Notes: generated by a model not told the origin, from the letters alone. A DNA stretch of 16,049 nucleotides from JAYENY01 sp964422845 (GCA_964422845.1 CAYRCT010000012.1:1-16049), one strand, 5' to 3'; positions 5,929 through 13,344 are shown, numbered from the stretch's first letter. A program made the numbers and translations.

Positions 5929-6527
5929 TTGTTGTAAAAATAGATGAAAAACTCCAGGAAATAAAAGAAGAGGTTATAAACTGTAAAAAATGCCCTCTTT
6001 ACAAAGAAAGAATCAAAGATAAATGCTATCCAGTTATAGGACAAGGAAATCATCAGGCGAAAATATTTTTTATAGGAGAAGCCCCTGGCGCTCGGGAGGC
6101 TCAAACTGGTCATCCATTTTGCGGAACTTCTGGTAAAATTTTAGACGAACTTCTAGAGTCAGCCGGAATCAAAAGAGAAGATGTTTATATCACAAATATT
6201 TTAAAATGCCGACCCTCTAATAATCGCAACCCAAAAGCGGAAGAGATATCTGCTTGCGTGCCTTATTTAGACAAGCAAATTGAACTTATCAATCCAAAGA
6301 TAATCTGTACTTTGGGAAATTTTTCCACTGCATTTATTTTAGAGAAGTACGGATTAAAAGATGAAATCAAAGGTATAAGCAAGATTCATGGAAAGATTTT
6401 TGAAGCTAAAAGTTCTTCTGGAAAGAAAAAAGTTATTCCATTTTATCATCCAGCAGTAGCTGCTTATAACGCTAATATGAAGGATGGTTTAAAGGAAGAT
6501 TTCCAAATCTTGAAAGACTTTAAATAA
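5925..6527 (+). CDS. type-4 (Fe-S) uracil-DNA glycosylase
   Basis: 200 residues, the usual length for family 4 UDG. It removes uracil from DNA. Motif A is GEAPGAREAQTGHPFCG (51-67) and the second motif is FYHPAVAAYN near residue 173. The four cysteines for the structural 4Fe-4S cluster are present: C20xxC23, C95 in NILKCRPSNNRNP, and C111. The start overlaps the stop of the first MinD ATPase (ATGA) and the end is 18 bp before the second one, so a DNA repair enzyme sits in the middle of a metal-cluster operon. Its own Fe-S cluster may explain the position, either as a client of the operon or as repair linked to oxidative/metal stress; both are inference. Function by family is secure. Confidence 0.93.
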   Translation: MIVVKIDEKLQEIKEEVINCKKCPLYKERIKDKCYPVIGQGNHQAKIFFIGEAPGAREAQTGHPFCGTSGKILDELLESAGIKREDVYITNILKCRPSNNRNPKAEEISACVPYLDKQIELINPKIICTLGNFSTAFILEKYGLKDEIKGISKIHGKIFEAKSSSGKKKVIPFYHPAVAAYNANMKDGLKEDFQILKDFK

Positions 6528-6545
6528 GATAAACATTATTAAAAA

Positions 6546-7403
6546 ATGAGAATTGTTATTATTTCTGGAAAAGGTGGAGTAGGGAAGTCAATGCTGACTT
6601 CGTCTTTAGCATTACTTTTTTCTAAAAATAAAAAGAAAATTGTGGCAGTAGATTGTGATGTTGATGCTCCGAATTTAGGATTATGGCTAGGTATAACAAA
6701 ATATAATACAGTTAAAAATATTTCTACATCAAAGAGGGCAGAAATTACTAACCAGAAGCTTTTAGATGACAAGGTTTTAAAGGTTTGTAATTTTGGGGCG
6801 ATATCAAAAGAAGGAAAAAATTACAAGATAAATCCTTTTTTATGTGAAGGGTGTGGAGCTTGTGGGATTGTTTATCCGCAGGCTATTAAGCTAAAACCGA
6901 TTGAAAACGGTCAAATTAAGATTGCGAGGACTAAATATAATTTTCCTTTAATTGTTGGTCAGTTATATCCTGGGGAAACTGGTTCTGGCAAGATAGTAAG
7001 TGAAATTAAAGAAGAAGCAGAAAAATTTAAGCATGATTTGATGCTCATTGACTCTGCCCCTGGGACAGGTTGTCCTGTAATAGCCGCATTAAGAGATTCG
7101 GATTTTGTTGTTTTAGTTACAGAACCCACTCCTTCAGCATTTTCTGATTTGAAGAGAGTTCTAAAAGTAGTGAATCATTTTAAAGTTCCTTACAAAACAA
7201 TTATTAATAAGTGGGATATTAACAAGAAGATGAGCAATAAAATTGAGAAATGGGCTGGTAATAAATTCTTAGGGAAGATATCCTATGATCAAGAAATTTT
7301 TCGAGCCATTAGTAATTTAACTCCAATCATGGAGACAAATTTAAAAGCTAAGCAAGAGATTATTCAAATTTACAACAAACTGGTTTTGGATATTCAACAA
7401 TAA
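6546..7403 (+). CDS. second MinD/Mrp-type ATPase, Fe-S motifs partly lost
   Basis: 285 residues, paralogue of the ATPase at 5095. Walker A GKGGVGKS (8-15), DCDVDAPNLG (36-45) and DSAPGTGCPVI are intact, so ATP binding is expected. The ferredoxin insert is damaged. Of motif I only C81 (VCNFGAI) remains; the three earlier ligands are replaced by other residues. Motif II reads C100xxC103xxC106xxxY110P, with Tyr (TAT) where the fourth Cys (TGT/TGC) should be. Three cysteines could still hold a 3Fe-4S or a 4Fe-4S cluster with an outside ligand, or the domain may be structural only. Pairs of such ATPases usually both keep their clusters, so this one may be the non-redox half of a heterodimer. It ends the tightly packed run; the zinc-ribbon gene follows after its own promoter. 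Confidence 0.9.
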   Translation: MRIVIISGKGGVGKSMLTSSLALLFSKNKKKIVAVDCDVDAPNLGLWLGITKYNTVKNISTSKRAEITNQKLLDDKVLKVCNFGAISKEGKNYKINPFLCEGCGACGIVYPQAIKLKPIENGQIKIARTKYNFPLIVGQLYPGETGSGKIVSEIKEEAEKFKHDLMLIDSAPGTGCPVIAALRDSDFVVLVTEPTPSAFSDLKRVLKVVNHFKVPYKTIINKWDINKKMSNKIEKWAGNKFLGKISYDQEIFRAISNLTPIMETNLKAKQEIIQIYNKLVLDIQQ

Positions 7404-7455
7404 AGGATTTGTTAGAAGAAGGTTTTCGTTTTGTAGTATTTTGTTTTTTAACGAG

Positions 7456-7461
7456 TATAAT
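7456..7461 (+). promoter_or_regulatory. -10 box for the zinc-ribbon gene
   Basis: TATAAT in the context GAGTATAATAAAA, 25 nt before the ATG at 7487. The same context precedes the broken paralogue at 2857, so the promoter seems to have been duplicated with the gene. The -35 is weak: TTGTAG at 7431 with a 19-bp spacer. Confidence 0.5.
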
Positions 7462-7486
7462 AAAAGCATATAATTAAGATAAAGTT

Positions 7487-7714
7487 ATGGCATTTTTTGA
7501 AAGATTATTCGGAAAAGGACAAGGCAGGGGCGCTGGCCAAGGACAAGGACAGGGTCAAGGACGAGGATTAAATCGTCAACCAGAGGGGTTTGGCGCAGGT
7601 CCAGAGGGAGAATGTGTTTGTTCTAGTTGTGGAGCTAAGGCGCCACATCAGACAGGCGTTCCCTGCTATGAGCAAAAATGTCCCAAATGTGGACAGGTAA
7701 TGACTCGAGCGTAA
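7487..7714 (+). CDS. small zinc-ribbon protein with Gly/Gln-rich linker
   Basis: 75 residues. An amphipathic start MAFFERLFGK, then a GQGRGAGQGQGQGQGRG linker (residues 11-27), then a Cys-rich domain: C43-x-C45-xx-C48G, C60, C65PKC68G. C45xxC48 and C65xxC68 make a typical four-Cys zinc ribbon or rubredoxin-like knuckle pair; C43, H54 and C60 are extra possible ligands. The N-terminus may dock to a membrane or a partner. It lies 83 bp after the second MinD ATPase under its own promoter and is the intact sister of the broken gene at 2857-3219. I do not recognise a named family. Binding of zinc or iron, and a link to the NifX/MinD genes, are inference from motif and position. Confidence 0.8.
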   Translation: MAFFERLFGKGQGRGAGQGQGQGQGRGLNRQPEGFGAGPEGECVCSSCGAKAPHQTGVPCYEQKCPKCGQVMTRA

Positions 7715-7719
7715 GAATA

Positions 7720-7746
7720 ATTTTCGGAAGTCGGACTTTTGAAAAT
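7720..7746 (+). terminator. dyad after the zinc-ribbon gene, possible terminator
   Basis: ATTTTC (7720-7725) and GAAAAT (7741-7746) flank an inner dyad AAGTC/GACTT, six bases after the stop codon, and a T run follows at 7750-7755. The inner loop is too short for the full stem, so it is only a likely end of the transcript. The rest of the gap up to 7847 is AT-rich without visible genes. Confidence 0.3.
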
Positions 7747-7847
7747 GAATTTTTTAAAAATATTAACAAAATATTTATATTTTGGTTTTTTTTGTGTATT
7801 TAATTTAGACAACGCCTTTTGCGAAACGAGAATTATATAAATTTTGT

Positions 7848-7876
7848 TTGTTGTAAATTTAAAATTGATATATAAT
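7848..7876 (+). promoter_or_regulatory. sigma-70-type promoter for deoC
   Basis: TTGTTG (7848-7853) and TATAAT (7871-7876) are separated by exactly 17 bp, and the ATG follows 32 nt later. This is the best promoter match in the window. No Shine-Dalgarno sequence lies between it and the start. Confidence 0.65.
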
Positions 7877-7908
7877 TAAAGCAAATAATTAATAAAATTG
7901 TTAAAAAT

Positions 7909-8559
7909 ATGGATATTGCAAAACTTATTGACCATACAAATATAAGGATGGATGCTACGGCTAAGGATATTAAAAAAACTTGTGCTGAAGCAATAGAATA
8001 TGGTTTTAGAGGCGTTGATGTAAGGCCAAAATGGGTGAGCTTAGTTGCAAAAGAGTTAAAAGGAACAAAAATGAAAGTAATTGTTTTAATAGATCCGCCC
8101 ATGGGACAGAGTTCTCATCAAGAAAGAAAGAGAGTTTGTTTGAAAGCCAAAAAAGATGGGGCTGACGAATTAGATGTAGTAATGAATATCTTAGATTTAA
8201 AATATGAAAGATACAACAAGATTCTAAAGGATTTAAAAGGAATTTGTAAAATTTTACCAACAAAAGTAATCATTGGTTCAGGATTTCTGATTGATGAAGA
8301 AATAAAAAAGGCCTCAGAAATTGTTAAAAAAGCAGGGGCTTTTTGCGTTAAAACGGCTACTGACAAAGATCCTTTAGAAAACAGAGAATTAAAAGAAAAA
8401 GCTAGGCATCTTAGAATTATGGCAAAATCAGCGCCAGGGCTTTCAATCAAGGCATCTGCTAAAGTTAGAAGCTTAGAAGATTTTAAAATGATGACTAAAG
8501 CCGGAGCAAATATTATCGGTACTAGTTCAGGGGTTAAAATTGTTAAACAAAATTTATGA
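7909..8559 (+). CDS. deoC: deoxyribose-phosphate aldolase (divergent)
   Basis: 216 residues, a TIM barrel of usual DeoC length. It splits 2-deoxyribose 5-phosphate into glyceraldehyde 3-phosphate and acetaldehyde in deoxynucleoside breakdown. Conserved pieces in order: LIDHTNIRMDAT (6-17), GADELDVVMN with D89, FCVKTATD with the Schiff-base lysine K148, IKAS with K181, and AGANIIGTSSG near the end. Other usually constant motifs are changed: IGFPLG is IDPPMG, STGF is ATDK, and the phosphate-binding SGGIR loop is SAKVR. The catalytic Asp and both Lys are kept, so aldolase chemistry is likely, but the phosphate site is unusual and the substrate might be too. The stop overlaps the start of the LOG-family gene (ATGA). 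Confidence 0.85.
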   Translation: MDIAKLIDHTNIRMDATAKDIKKTCAEAIEYGFRGVDVRPKWVSLVAKELKGTKMKVIVLIDPPMGQSSHQERKRVCLKAKKDGADELDVVMNILDLKYERYNKILKDLKGICKILPTKVIIGSGFLIDEEIKKASEIVKKAGAFCVKTATDKDPLENRELKEKARHLRIMAKSAPGLSIKASAKVRSLEDFKMMTKAGANIIGTSSGVKIVKQNL

Positions 8560-9263
8560 AAAATTTACCTAAACAGAATATTAAAAAAAATAAAGCAAGT
8601 AATTTAATTCCTGATCCTAATTTACCGCCAACTCAACAAGACTTTAGAAAAACATTTCAATGGCGAATTTTTAGAATCATGGCAGAGTTTGTTGAGGGCT
8701 TTCATTTTATTGCTGATTTTAAAAAAACTATTACCATTTTTGGTTCAACTAGTTTTACTTCTGAAAATGAATATTATAAGGAAGCAAGAGAACTAGGCAA
8801 ACTTTTGGCAAACGCAGGATATGGAGTAATCACTGGCGGAGGACCCGGCATTATGGAAGCAGGCAATCGTGGAGCGTTTGAAGCGGGTGGCGAATCAATC
8901 GGGATCAATATCCAATTAGCCGATGGTCAGAGAATGAACTCTTATGTTAACAAACCAATTGGGTTTGATCATTTTTTTACTCGAAAAGTTATGCTTTCCT
9001 TTGCTTCTAAGGCATATGTCTTTTTTCCTGGTGGTTTTGGCACTCTAGATGAGTTTTTTGAAATGGTAACTTTAATTCAAACGAAAAAGCTTGAGAAACC
9101 AGTTCCTATTATTGTTATTGGCAAAGCATATTGGCAGCCTTTGTTTAATTGGCTCAAGGAGGAGGTTTACCAAAAACAAAAAGCTATTAAAAAAGAAGAT
9201 TTAGATATTTTCCAATTAGTTGATTCAGTGGAAGAGGCGTTTAAGATTCTTAAGAAATGTTAA
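8556..9263 (+). CDS. LOG-family nucleotide 5'-monophosphate phosphoribohydrolase
   Basis: 235 residues. The Rossmann-type core of the LOG family (TIGR00730-like, often mislabelled lysine decarboxylase) spans residues 58-190. It has ITGGGPGIMEAGNRGA (92-107), R143 in FFTRKVM, and the hallmark PGGFGTLDE (158-166) with the catalytic Glu E166. Family members hydrolyse nucleoside monophosphates to base and ribose 5-phosphate; in plants and some bacteria this releases cytokinins. Residues 1-30 are a basic, proline-containing extension. Translation is coupled to deoC by a 4-bp overlap, and both enzymes act on pentose phosphates from nucleotides, so nucleotide scavenging is a sensible joint role. Base preference cannot be read from sequence. 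Confidence 0.9.
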   Translation: MKNLPKQNIKKNKASNLIPDPNLPPTQQDFRKTFQWRIFRIMAEFVEGFHFIADFKKTITIFGSTSFTSENEYYKEARELGKLLANAGYGVITGGGPGIMEAGNRGAFEAGGESIGINIQLADGQRMNSYVNKPIGFDHFFTRKVMLSFASKAYVFFPGGFGTLDEFFEMVTLIQTKKLEKPVPIIVIGKAYWQPLFNWLKEEVYQKQKAIKKEDLDIFQLVDSVEEAFKILKKC

Positions 9264-9285
9264 TTTAAAAACTTGTAATTTAACA
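9258..9285. terminator. AT-rich bidirectional terminator
   Basis: TGTTAATTTA (9258-9267) pairs with TAATTTAACA (9276-9285) with one mismatch around an 8-nt loop, between the converging ends of the LOG gene and the debranching-enzyme gene. T-rich sequence follows on the + strand and a run of T precedes the loop on the minus strand. The stem has few G/C pairs, so its strength is doubtful, but the position fits. Confidence 0.4.
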
Positions 9286-9291
9286 TTAGTT

Positions 9292-11163
9292 TTAATTGTC
9301 GGAAAAAATCTTTGAAACCAATTCTATAAAAAGGGCATTACTCCATGATTGTACCCAGCATCCTTCAGACATAAATTTTTCAGCAGAACTCAATTCGCCA
9401 TGATGTCCAATTGCTCCGTGCCACAAAATTTCTTTCGTGCTAATTTTCAATGTTTTATTAATGTATTTTTTAAATTTTTTCTTATCGAATTCATATAGGA
9501 TTAAAGCTATTAAGTTATTAAGGTAGAACCAGGAATCACCGTTATGGTAGCTTTGAGAATTTTCGCCGGTGTGTTTAGAAAAAAATAAATGGCTTGTTTT
9601 ATCAATCGTGGCTACGCCACCCCATTCCAGCCATAATTTTTTTAAGACATTTTCAAAAGATTTAATCCATTCTTTTTTAGTTAAAAGTTGAGGATAAACA
9701 TAGGCAGCTAAAAAAATGTTTGGCCTAATTATAGAATCTCTTATATTGTGATCAGGATTGAATTTATCTAATAGAACAGAGTCATTCCAAAATTTCTCTC
9801 TTACTTTTTCTCGCAGTTGTTTTTCAAGTTCAAAATATTTTGATTTTTTTGTAAGCTCATAAGCTAGTTTATACATATTTAACCTCAGCGCCTGTATTTC
9901 AATCGTGGCTCCAGCTCTTTGCAGGCTATCCATCCATGTTTTTTGAGCATTATTGATTGCCAGACCATCTCGAGTATAATTTTCCAGCAACCCCTTGATA
10001 GCTCTTTCTATGCTCGTCTTAATTTCTTTAATTTCTTTTTTGTTGAATTTTTTATCTGCGATAAGATCAGCCGTTCTTTTAAAAAGCCATCCAACGCCGT
10101 CTCTATTTTTTAAAGAAGAGGAAGATATTTTTTCATAGGCTACATTGGAGATGTTGCCATCATCACTGATATTTTGAATGAATCTTAAAATTATTTTTTT
10201 AGCTAAATTGGGATTAATTGAATTAAGGGCTTTTAAAGATATTAATTCATCCCTAGACCAAAATTGAAAAAACCATGGCAATCCAGCATAAAGGCCAGAA
10301 TTAAAATTGTTACTAATCGGATTTTTAGTTTGTTCAATTGTTAAAAGATTTAAAGAATGGCAACTGCAAAGAAGTGCCATTTTAATTTTTTTATCAATTT
10401 TTTTCCTAGGGATAATATCACCCGCATTTTTAAATGTTTCTTCTATTTTTTGTTTTTGTAATATTTTTAGTTTTTTAGTATTCTCGAAAATTTCTAAGGC
10501 CTCTTTTACGGCTTTATTTTTATTTTCCGAAATTGAAAAAACAATTTTTTTAGCTTTTATTTCTAAGGCCTCATAAACATATTTTTCGAAAGGAGGAGAA
10601 TTTCTTTTTTTATCCAGGGAATATTTTCTTAAAATATATTTATTCAATTTTTTTATTTTATTCCCATCGGTCTTGATGGCTAAGAAAAGTACTGGTATCC
10701 CTAGATTCGATTGACTGTATTTTATAACGACTAGATTGTTATTATGTTTTGATAGGGGACTATCTATCTCATAGATTCCTCGCACTCCGTCATTGTTATA
10801 TGATTCTTTTATGTCTAAAGTTAATTTAATATCTATAAACTCACTAGTTTCATATACTAAAGAATTAAAAAAGAAAGGCAAAAAGAAACTTTCTTTTAAT
10901 TTTTTTCTTTTTTGTTCAATGTTCCAAAAGTTATTTCGCATTTCAGAAATTGTTGAAAAATTTAATGGTTCAATATTTTCTATTATTTTAAATATTTTTT
11001 TACCAATTAAATTTTGAGGAGCAAAAAACCAGCCTTGATACCTGCTAGTGGTTTGGCTGGCTAAAGAAAGATAACTGCCTAAACGATTTGTCAACAAAAA
11101 AGAAGGATTCTCACGAGTTTCTTTTTTTATTTCATTTTTTGCCCAAGAATGAATGATCTTCAT
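9292..11163 (-). CDS. glycogen debranching enzyme, GH133 amylo-alpha-1,6-glucosidase type
   Basis: 623 residues. The N-terminal part (to about 250) is a beta-sandwich-like domain starting FLLTNRLGSYLSL. The C-terminal (alpha/alpha)6 barrel carries the GDE_C motifs: AGLPWFFQFWSRDE (293-306), KTWMDSLQRAG with D412, GATIEIQALRL (418-427), and GHHGELSSAEKFMSEGCWVQ with E590. D412 and E590 match the acid/base pair of yeast debranching enzyme by motif position. It removes the alpha-1,6-linked glucose left at branch points. There is no transferase (GH13) half, as in bacterial and archaeal single-domain forms. The start overlaps the stop of the GT3 glycogen synthase by 4 bp, so it is last in the glycogen operon. 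Assignment is firm; whether a separate 4-alpha-glucanotransferase helps it is unknown. Confidence 0.88.
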   Translation of the reverse strand: MKIIHSWAKNEIKKETRENPSFLLTNRLGSYLSLASQTTSRYQGWFFAPQNLIGKKIFKIIENIEPLNFSTISEMRNNFWNIEQKRKKLKESFFLPFFFNSLVYETSEFIDIKLTLDIKESYNNDGVRGIYEIDSPLSKHNNNLVVIKYSQSNLGIPVLFLAIKTDGNKIKKLNKYILRKYSLDKKRNSPPFEKYVYEALEIKAKKIVFSISENKNKAVKEALEIFENTKKLKILQKQKIEETFKNAGDIIPRKKIDKKIKMALLCSCHSLNLLTIEQTKNPISNNFNSGLYAGLPWFFQFWSRDELISLKALNSINPNLAKKIILRFIQNISDDGNISNVAYEKISSSSLKNRDGVGWLFKRTADLIADKKFNKKEIKEIKTSIERAIKGLLENYTRDGLAINNAQKTWMDSLQRAGATIEIQALRLNMYKLAYELTKKSKYFELEKQLREKVREKFWNDSVLLDKFNPDHNIRDSIIRPNIFLAAYVYPQLLTKKEWIKSFENVLKKLWLEWGGVATIDKTSHLFFSKHTGENSQSYHNGDSWFYLNNLIALILYEFDKKKFKKYINKTLKISTKEILWHGAIGHHGELSSAEKFMSEGCWVQSWSNALFIELVSKIFSDN

Positions 11164-12962
11164 TTCTCTTTGCTCTCTAACGCTTTATTGTGTGCAAGAA
11201 TATAATTTTTAATAAAAATTTTCCAATCTGAAATAGATGCTATTTTTCGCGCTTGAATTCTATTTTTCATCCTATCTTCGCGATTGAATTTGGAGAAACG
11301 ATAAAGAAATTCTGTAAGTGATTTGACTACGCTTTCATCTGTTTTGTTTAATCTTTCTAAAATAAATATGCCCGGATAATTTTTGTTTTTTTCTATATTC
11401 TGGCAGAATTTTCCAAATCCCGCTAAATCAGTAGTAACGGAACCAACGCCTAAAACAGCTGCCTCTAACGGAGTATATCCCCATGGTTCGTAGAAAGATG
11501 GGAATATGCCCAAATGAGATGACTGAATACTTTCGTGATAATTTAGATTTGATAAAGAGTCGTGTCCGGTTAAATAAATAGGATAAAAAATAACCTTTAC
11601 TTTATCGCTTTTTTTATTGTCGAGACTAGCTTCGTGAAAAGCTTCTATGGTTGGATCGTTCGGATTAATTAGGTCGTGAGTGCAAAGAGGAGGTAAGCCG
11701 TCTGCCTTTAATTTCATTAACTTTCTTTTTATTTCCAATAAAAAGTTTTTTTCAAATAAAGTTTTTTCAGTTATATTTTTCCCCGAACTTATCGTAGAGA
11801 GTATTTTTCTTTCCGTTTCTTTAGAAATGTCTTCTAAGGAATCTTTAATGTCTTGAAAATATTCTTTATTTTTTAAAATTTCTGGCTTGACGCCTTTTGT
11901 CCCCGTTGGCATCCAGAAAAAAGCAACAATAGTTTTCTTACTTTTATCTTTGATTAATTTTTTATTAAGTTTGCCCAAGGATTTAATAAATATATCAGCT
12001 CCTTTGGCTCGGAATTCGTTTCTCCCCACGATAAAATAGAAAAGAACATTTTTTAAATCAAAAGCATAATAAGGAAAAAAGTAATAAAGTAAAAATTCTT
12101 TCAGTCGTTCTCTTTGGATTCGATGTTTAACAACGACTTCCTCGAGAGTAAGAAATTTTTCTATATCCAATCCGTTTGGCAATAAAATTTCTGGTTTTCT
12201 TCCCAAAAATTGTTCGGCTTCCATTGCAGTAATTTCACTTACTGTAGTAAAAATATCGCAATGTTGAGCAGCATTTTTTTCTATGCCATGTTTTGCTTGA
12301 ATATTGTATTTGAGAATATCTTTTTCAATATTAATTTGATCAAGGATAGAATAAAAGTTAATACTGTGACCAGACAATGTCCTGCCTAATGTGGTGGCGT
12401 GAGTGGTAAAAACTGTTGCTATTCTGCTCCTATTTTTTTTCAAATACAAAAGACCGGCTCCGGAGAGCCATTCATGAAAATGAGCAACTATTTTTTCTTT
12501 TTTTAGCGATTGCTCAATTTTTTCTAACAATACGCCAGAAACATGAGACCAAAGTATAGGTTCATCAAAATCGTGACCAGTTCCTAAAGAATCTACTCCA
12601 TAATTTTCCCATAAATCTGTTTTAATTTGATTTACTTTCGGCCAATAGTTTTGGAAATCTATTAAAATTGTTTTTGGCTTTCCATGAATTAACCATATGC
12701 CAAAATGGCATTCAATTCCTTGTTCTCTTAGTTGGTCGAATGCGTTTTCAAATTTTTTAGGAGTTGGTAATTCTTCAAAGCAACCCTTTGTTTTTTCTGG
12801 AAAATAGGGACCAATAAAATAATAATTCGGATAGAAATGCATCATTTGACTGGCTTTAGATTTTAGCACAGTAAAAATACCTCCCACTTTGTTGCAAGCC
12901 TCCCACGAAAGTTCAAAAACATAGTCTGCCCGACTTGTTATTTTTTTCTCTGTTTTTGTCAT
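11160..12962 (-). CDS. eukaryotic-type glycogen synthase, GT3 family
   Basis: 600 residues, somewhat shorter than yeast and animal glycogen synthases. It adds glucose from a sugar nucleotide to alpha-1,4-glucan. Motifs in order: FELSWEACNKVGGIFTVLKS (16-35), YFIGPYFP (48-55), HFHEWLSGAG (161-170), VFTTHATTLGR (184-194), FTTVSEIT, LPNGLD, VGRNEFRAKGADIF, and the E492-x7-E500 motif EPWGYTPLE. This is the animal/fungal GT3 layout, not bacterial GlgA. Residues 561-572 contain regularly spaced arginines (R561, R564, R568, R572) where eukaryotic enzymes have the glucose-6-phosphate/phosphorylation control helix. The Shine-Dalgarno is weak (AAGGA about 5 nt upstream). Its presence beside a GT4-type synthase is unusual. 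UDP-glucose is the usual donor in this family; the donor here is inferred. Confidence 0.9.
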   Translation of the reverse strand: MTKTEKKITSRADYVFELSWEACNKVGGIFTVLKSKASQMMHFYPNYYFIGPYFPEKTKGCFEELPTPKKFENAFDQLREQGIECHFGIWLIHGKPKTILIDFQNYWPKVNQIKTDLWENYGVDSLGTGHDFDEPILWSHVSGVLLEKIEQSLKKEKIVAHFHEWLSGAGLLYLKKNRSRIATVFTTHATTLGRTLSGHSINFYSILDQINIEKDILKYNIQAKHGIEKNAAQHCDIFTTVSEITAMEAEQFLGRKPEILLPNGLDIEKFLTLEEVVVKHRIQRERLKEFLLYYFFPYYAFDLKNVLFYFIVGRNEFRAKGADIFIKSLGKLNKKLIKDKSKKTIVAFFWMPTGTKGVKPEILKNKEYFQDIKDSLEDISKETERKILSTISSGKNITEKTLFEKNFLLEIKRKLMKLKADGLPPLCTHDLINPNDPTIEAFHEASLDNKKSDKVKVIFYPIYLTGHDSLSNLNYHESIQSSHLGIFPSFYEPWGYTPLEAAVLGVGSVTTDLAGFGKFCQNIEKNKNYPGIFILERLNKTDESVVKSLTEFLYRFSKFNREDRMKNRIQARKIASISDWKIFIKNYILAHNKALESKEK

Positions 12963-13005
12963 ACTATCCTTAGGGTCAAGAACATATTTAATTTAATCTG
13001 ATATT

Positions 13006-13344
13006 CTAAATTGAGGATTTAATCTTCTTGGCTGTTGTTTTGGCTGTTTTAGCACTTTTTAACTCCTTGGCTAATTTTGGCTCTTTAATAACATCTTTTA
13101 TCCAGCTAGCGAAATCATTTTTCTTTTTATTGACATGATATTTAAACACCTTATCATTCATTTTTTCTAATGCTCCCACTAAATCCTTAAGGTTTTCTAT
13201 AATTTGACCGTCACAGAGCCAAAAACGTTTTTCTTCTTTAGCATTAAACAAAACCTTAGCTTTCTTTTTTGGTTTTGGCTTAATTTTCCTTTTTACTTTC
13301 GGAGCCATTGTTTTTTTGTGATTTGTTTTTTTTATTCCAAACAT
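13006..13344 (-). CDS. small lysine-rich DUF5752-like protein
   Basis: 112 residues of unknown function. The central part, residues 40-95, matches what I remember of DUF5752: RFWLCDGQIIENLKDLVGAL, then KVFKYHVNKKKNDFASWIKD and LAKEL. It is flanked by very basic tails: residues 5-30 (KRKIKPKPKKKAK) and 96-110 (KSAKTAKTTAKKIK), like the tails of nucleic-acid or polyanion-binding proteins. An alternative start is Met13 (MAPKVK). It lies between the GH57 gene (58 bp downstream of its stop) and the GT3 synthase (43 bp before its start) on the same strand. The position suggests a role in alpha-glucan metabolism or its control. A 15-nt palindrome (13386-13400) lies in the gap before it. Confidence 0.7.
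   Translation of the reverse strand: MFGIKKTNHKKTMAPKVKRKIKPKPKKKAKVLFNAKEEKRFWLCDGQIIENLKDLVGALEKMNDKVFKYHVNKKKNDFASWIKDVIKEPKLAKELKSAKTAKTTAKKIKSSI

Noticed and set aside
3371..7403. Nitrogen-fixation gene cluster
   Set aside because: NifX-like domains alone are widespread in non-fixing anaerobes; no nifH, nifD, nifK or nifB is visible.
13262..13276. Another copy of the TTCTTTTTTGGTTTT promoter-like element
   Set aside because: It lies inside the coding sequence for the lysine/proline-rich tail on the minus strand, and the codons explain it.
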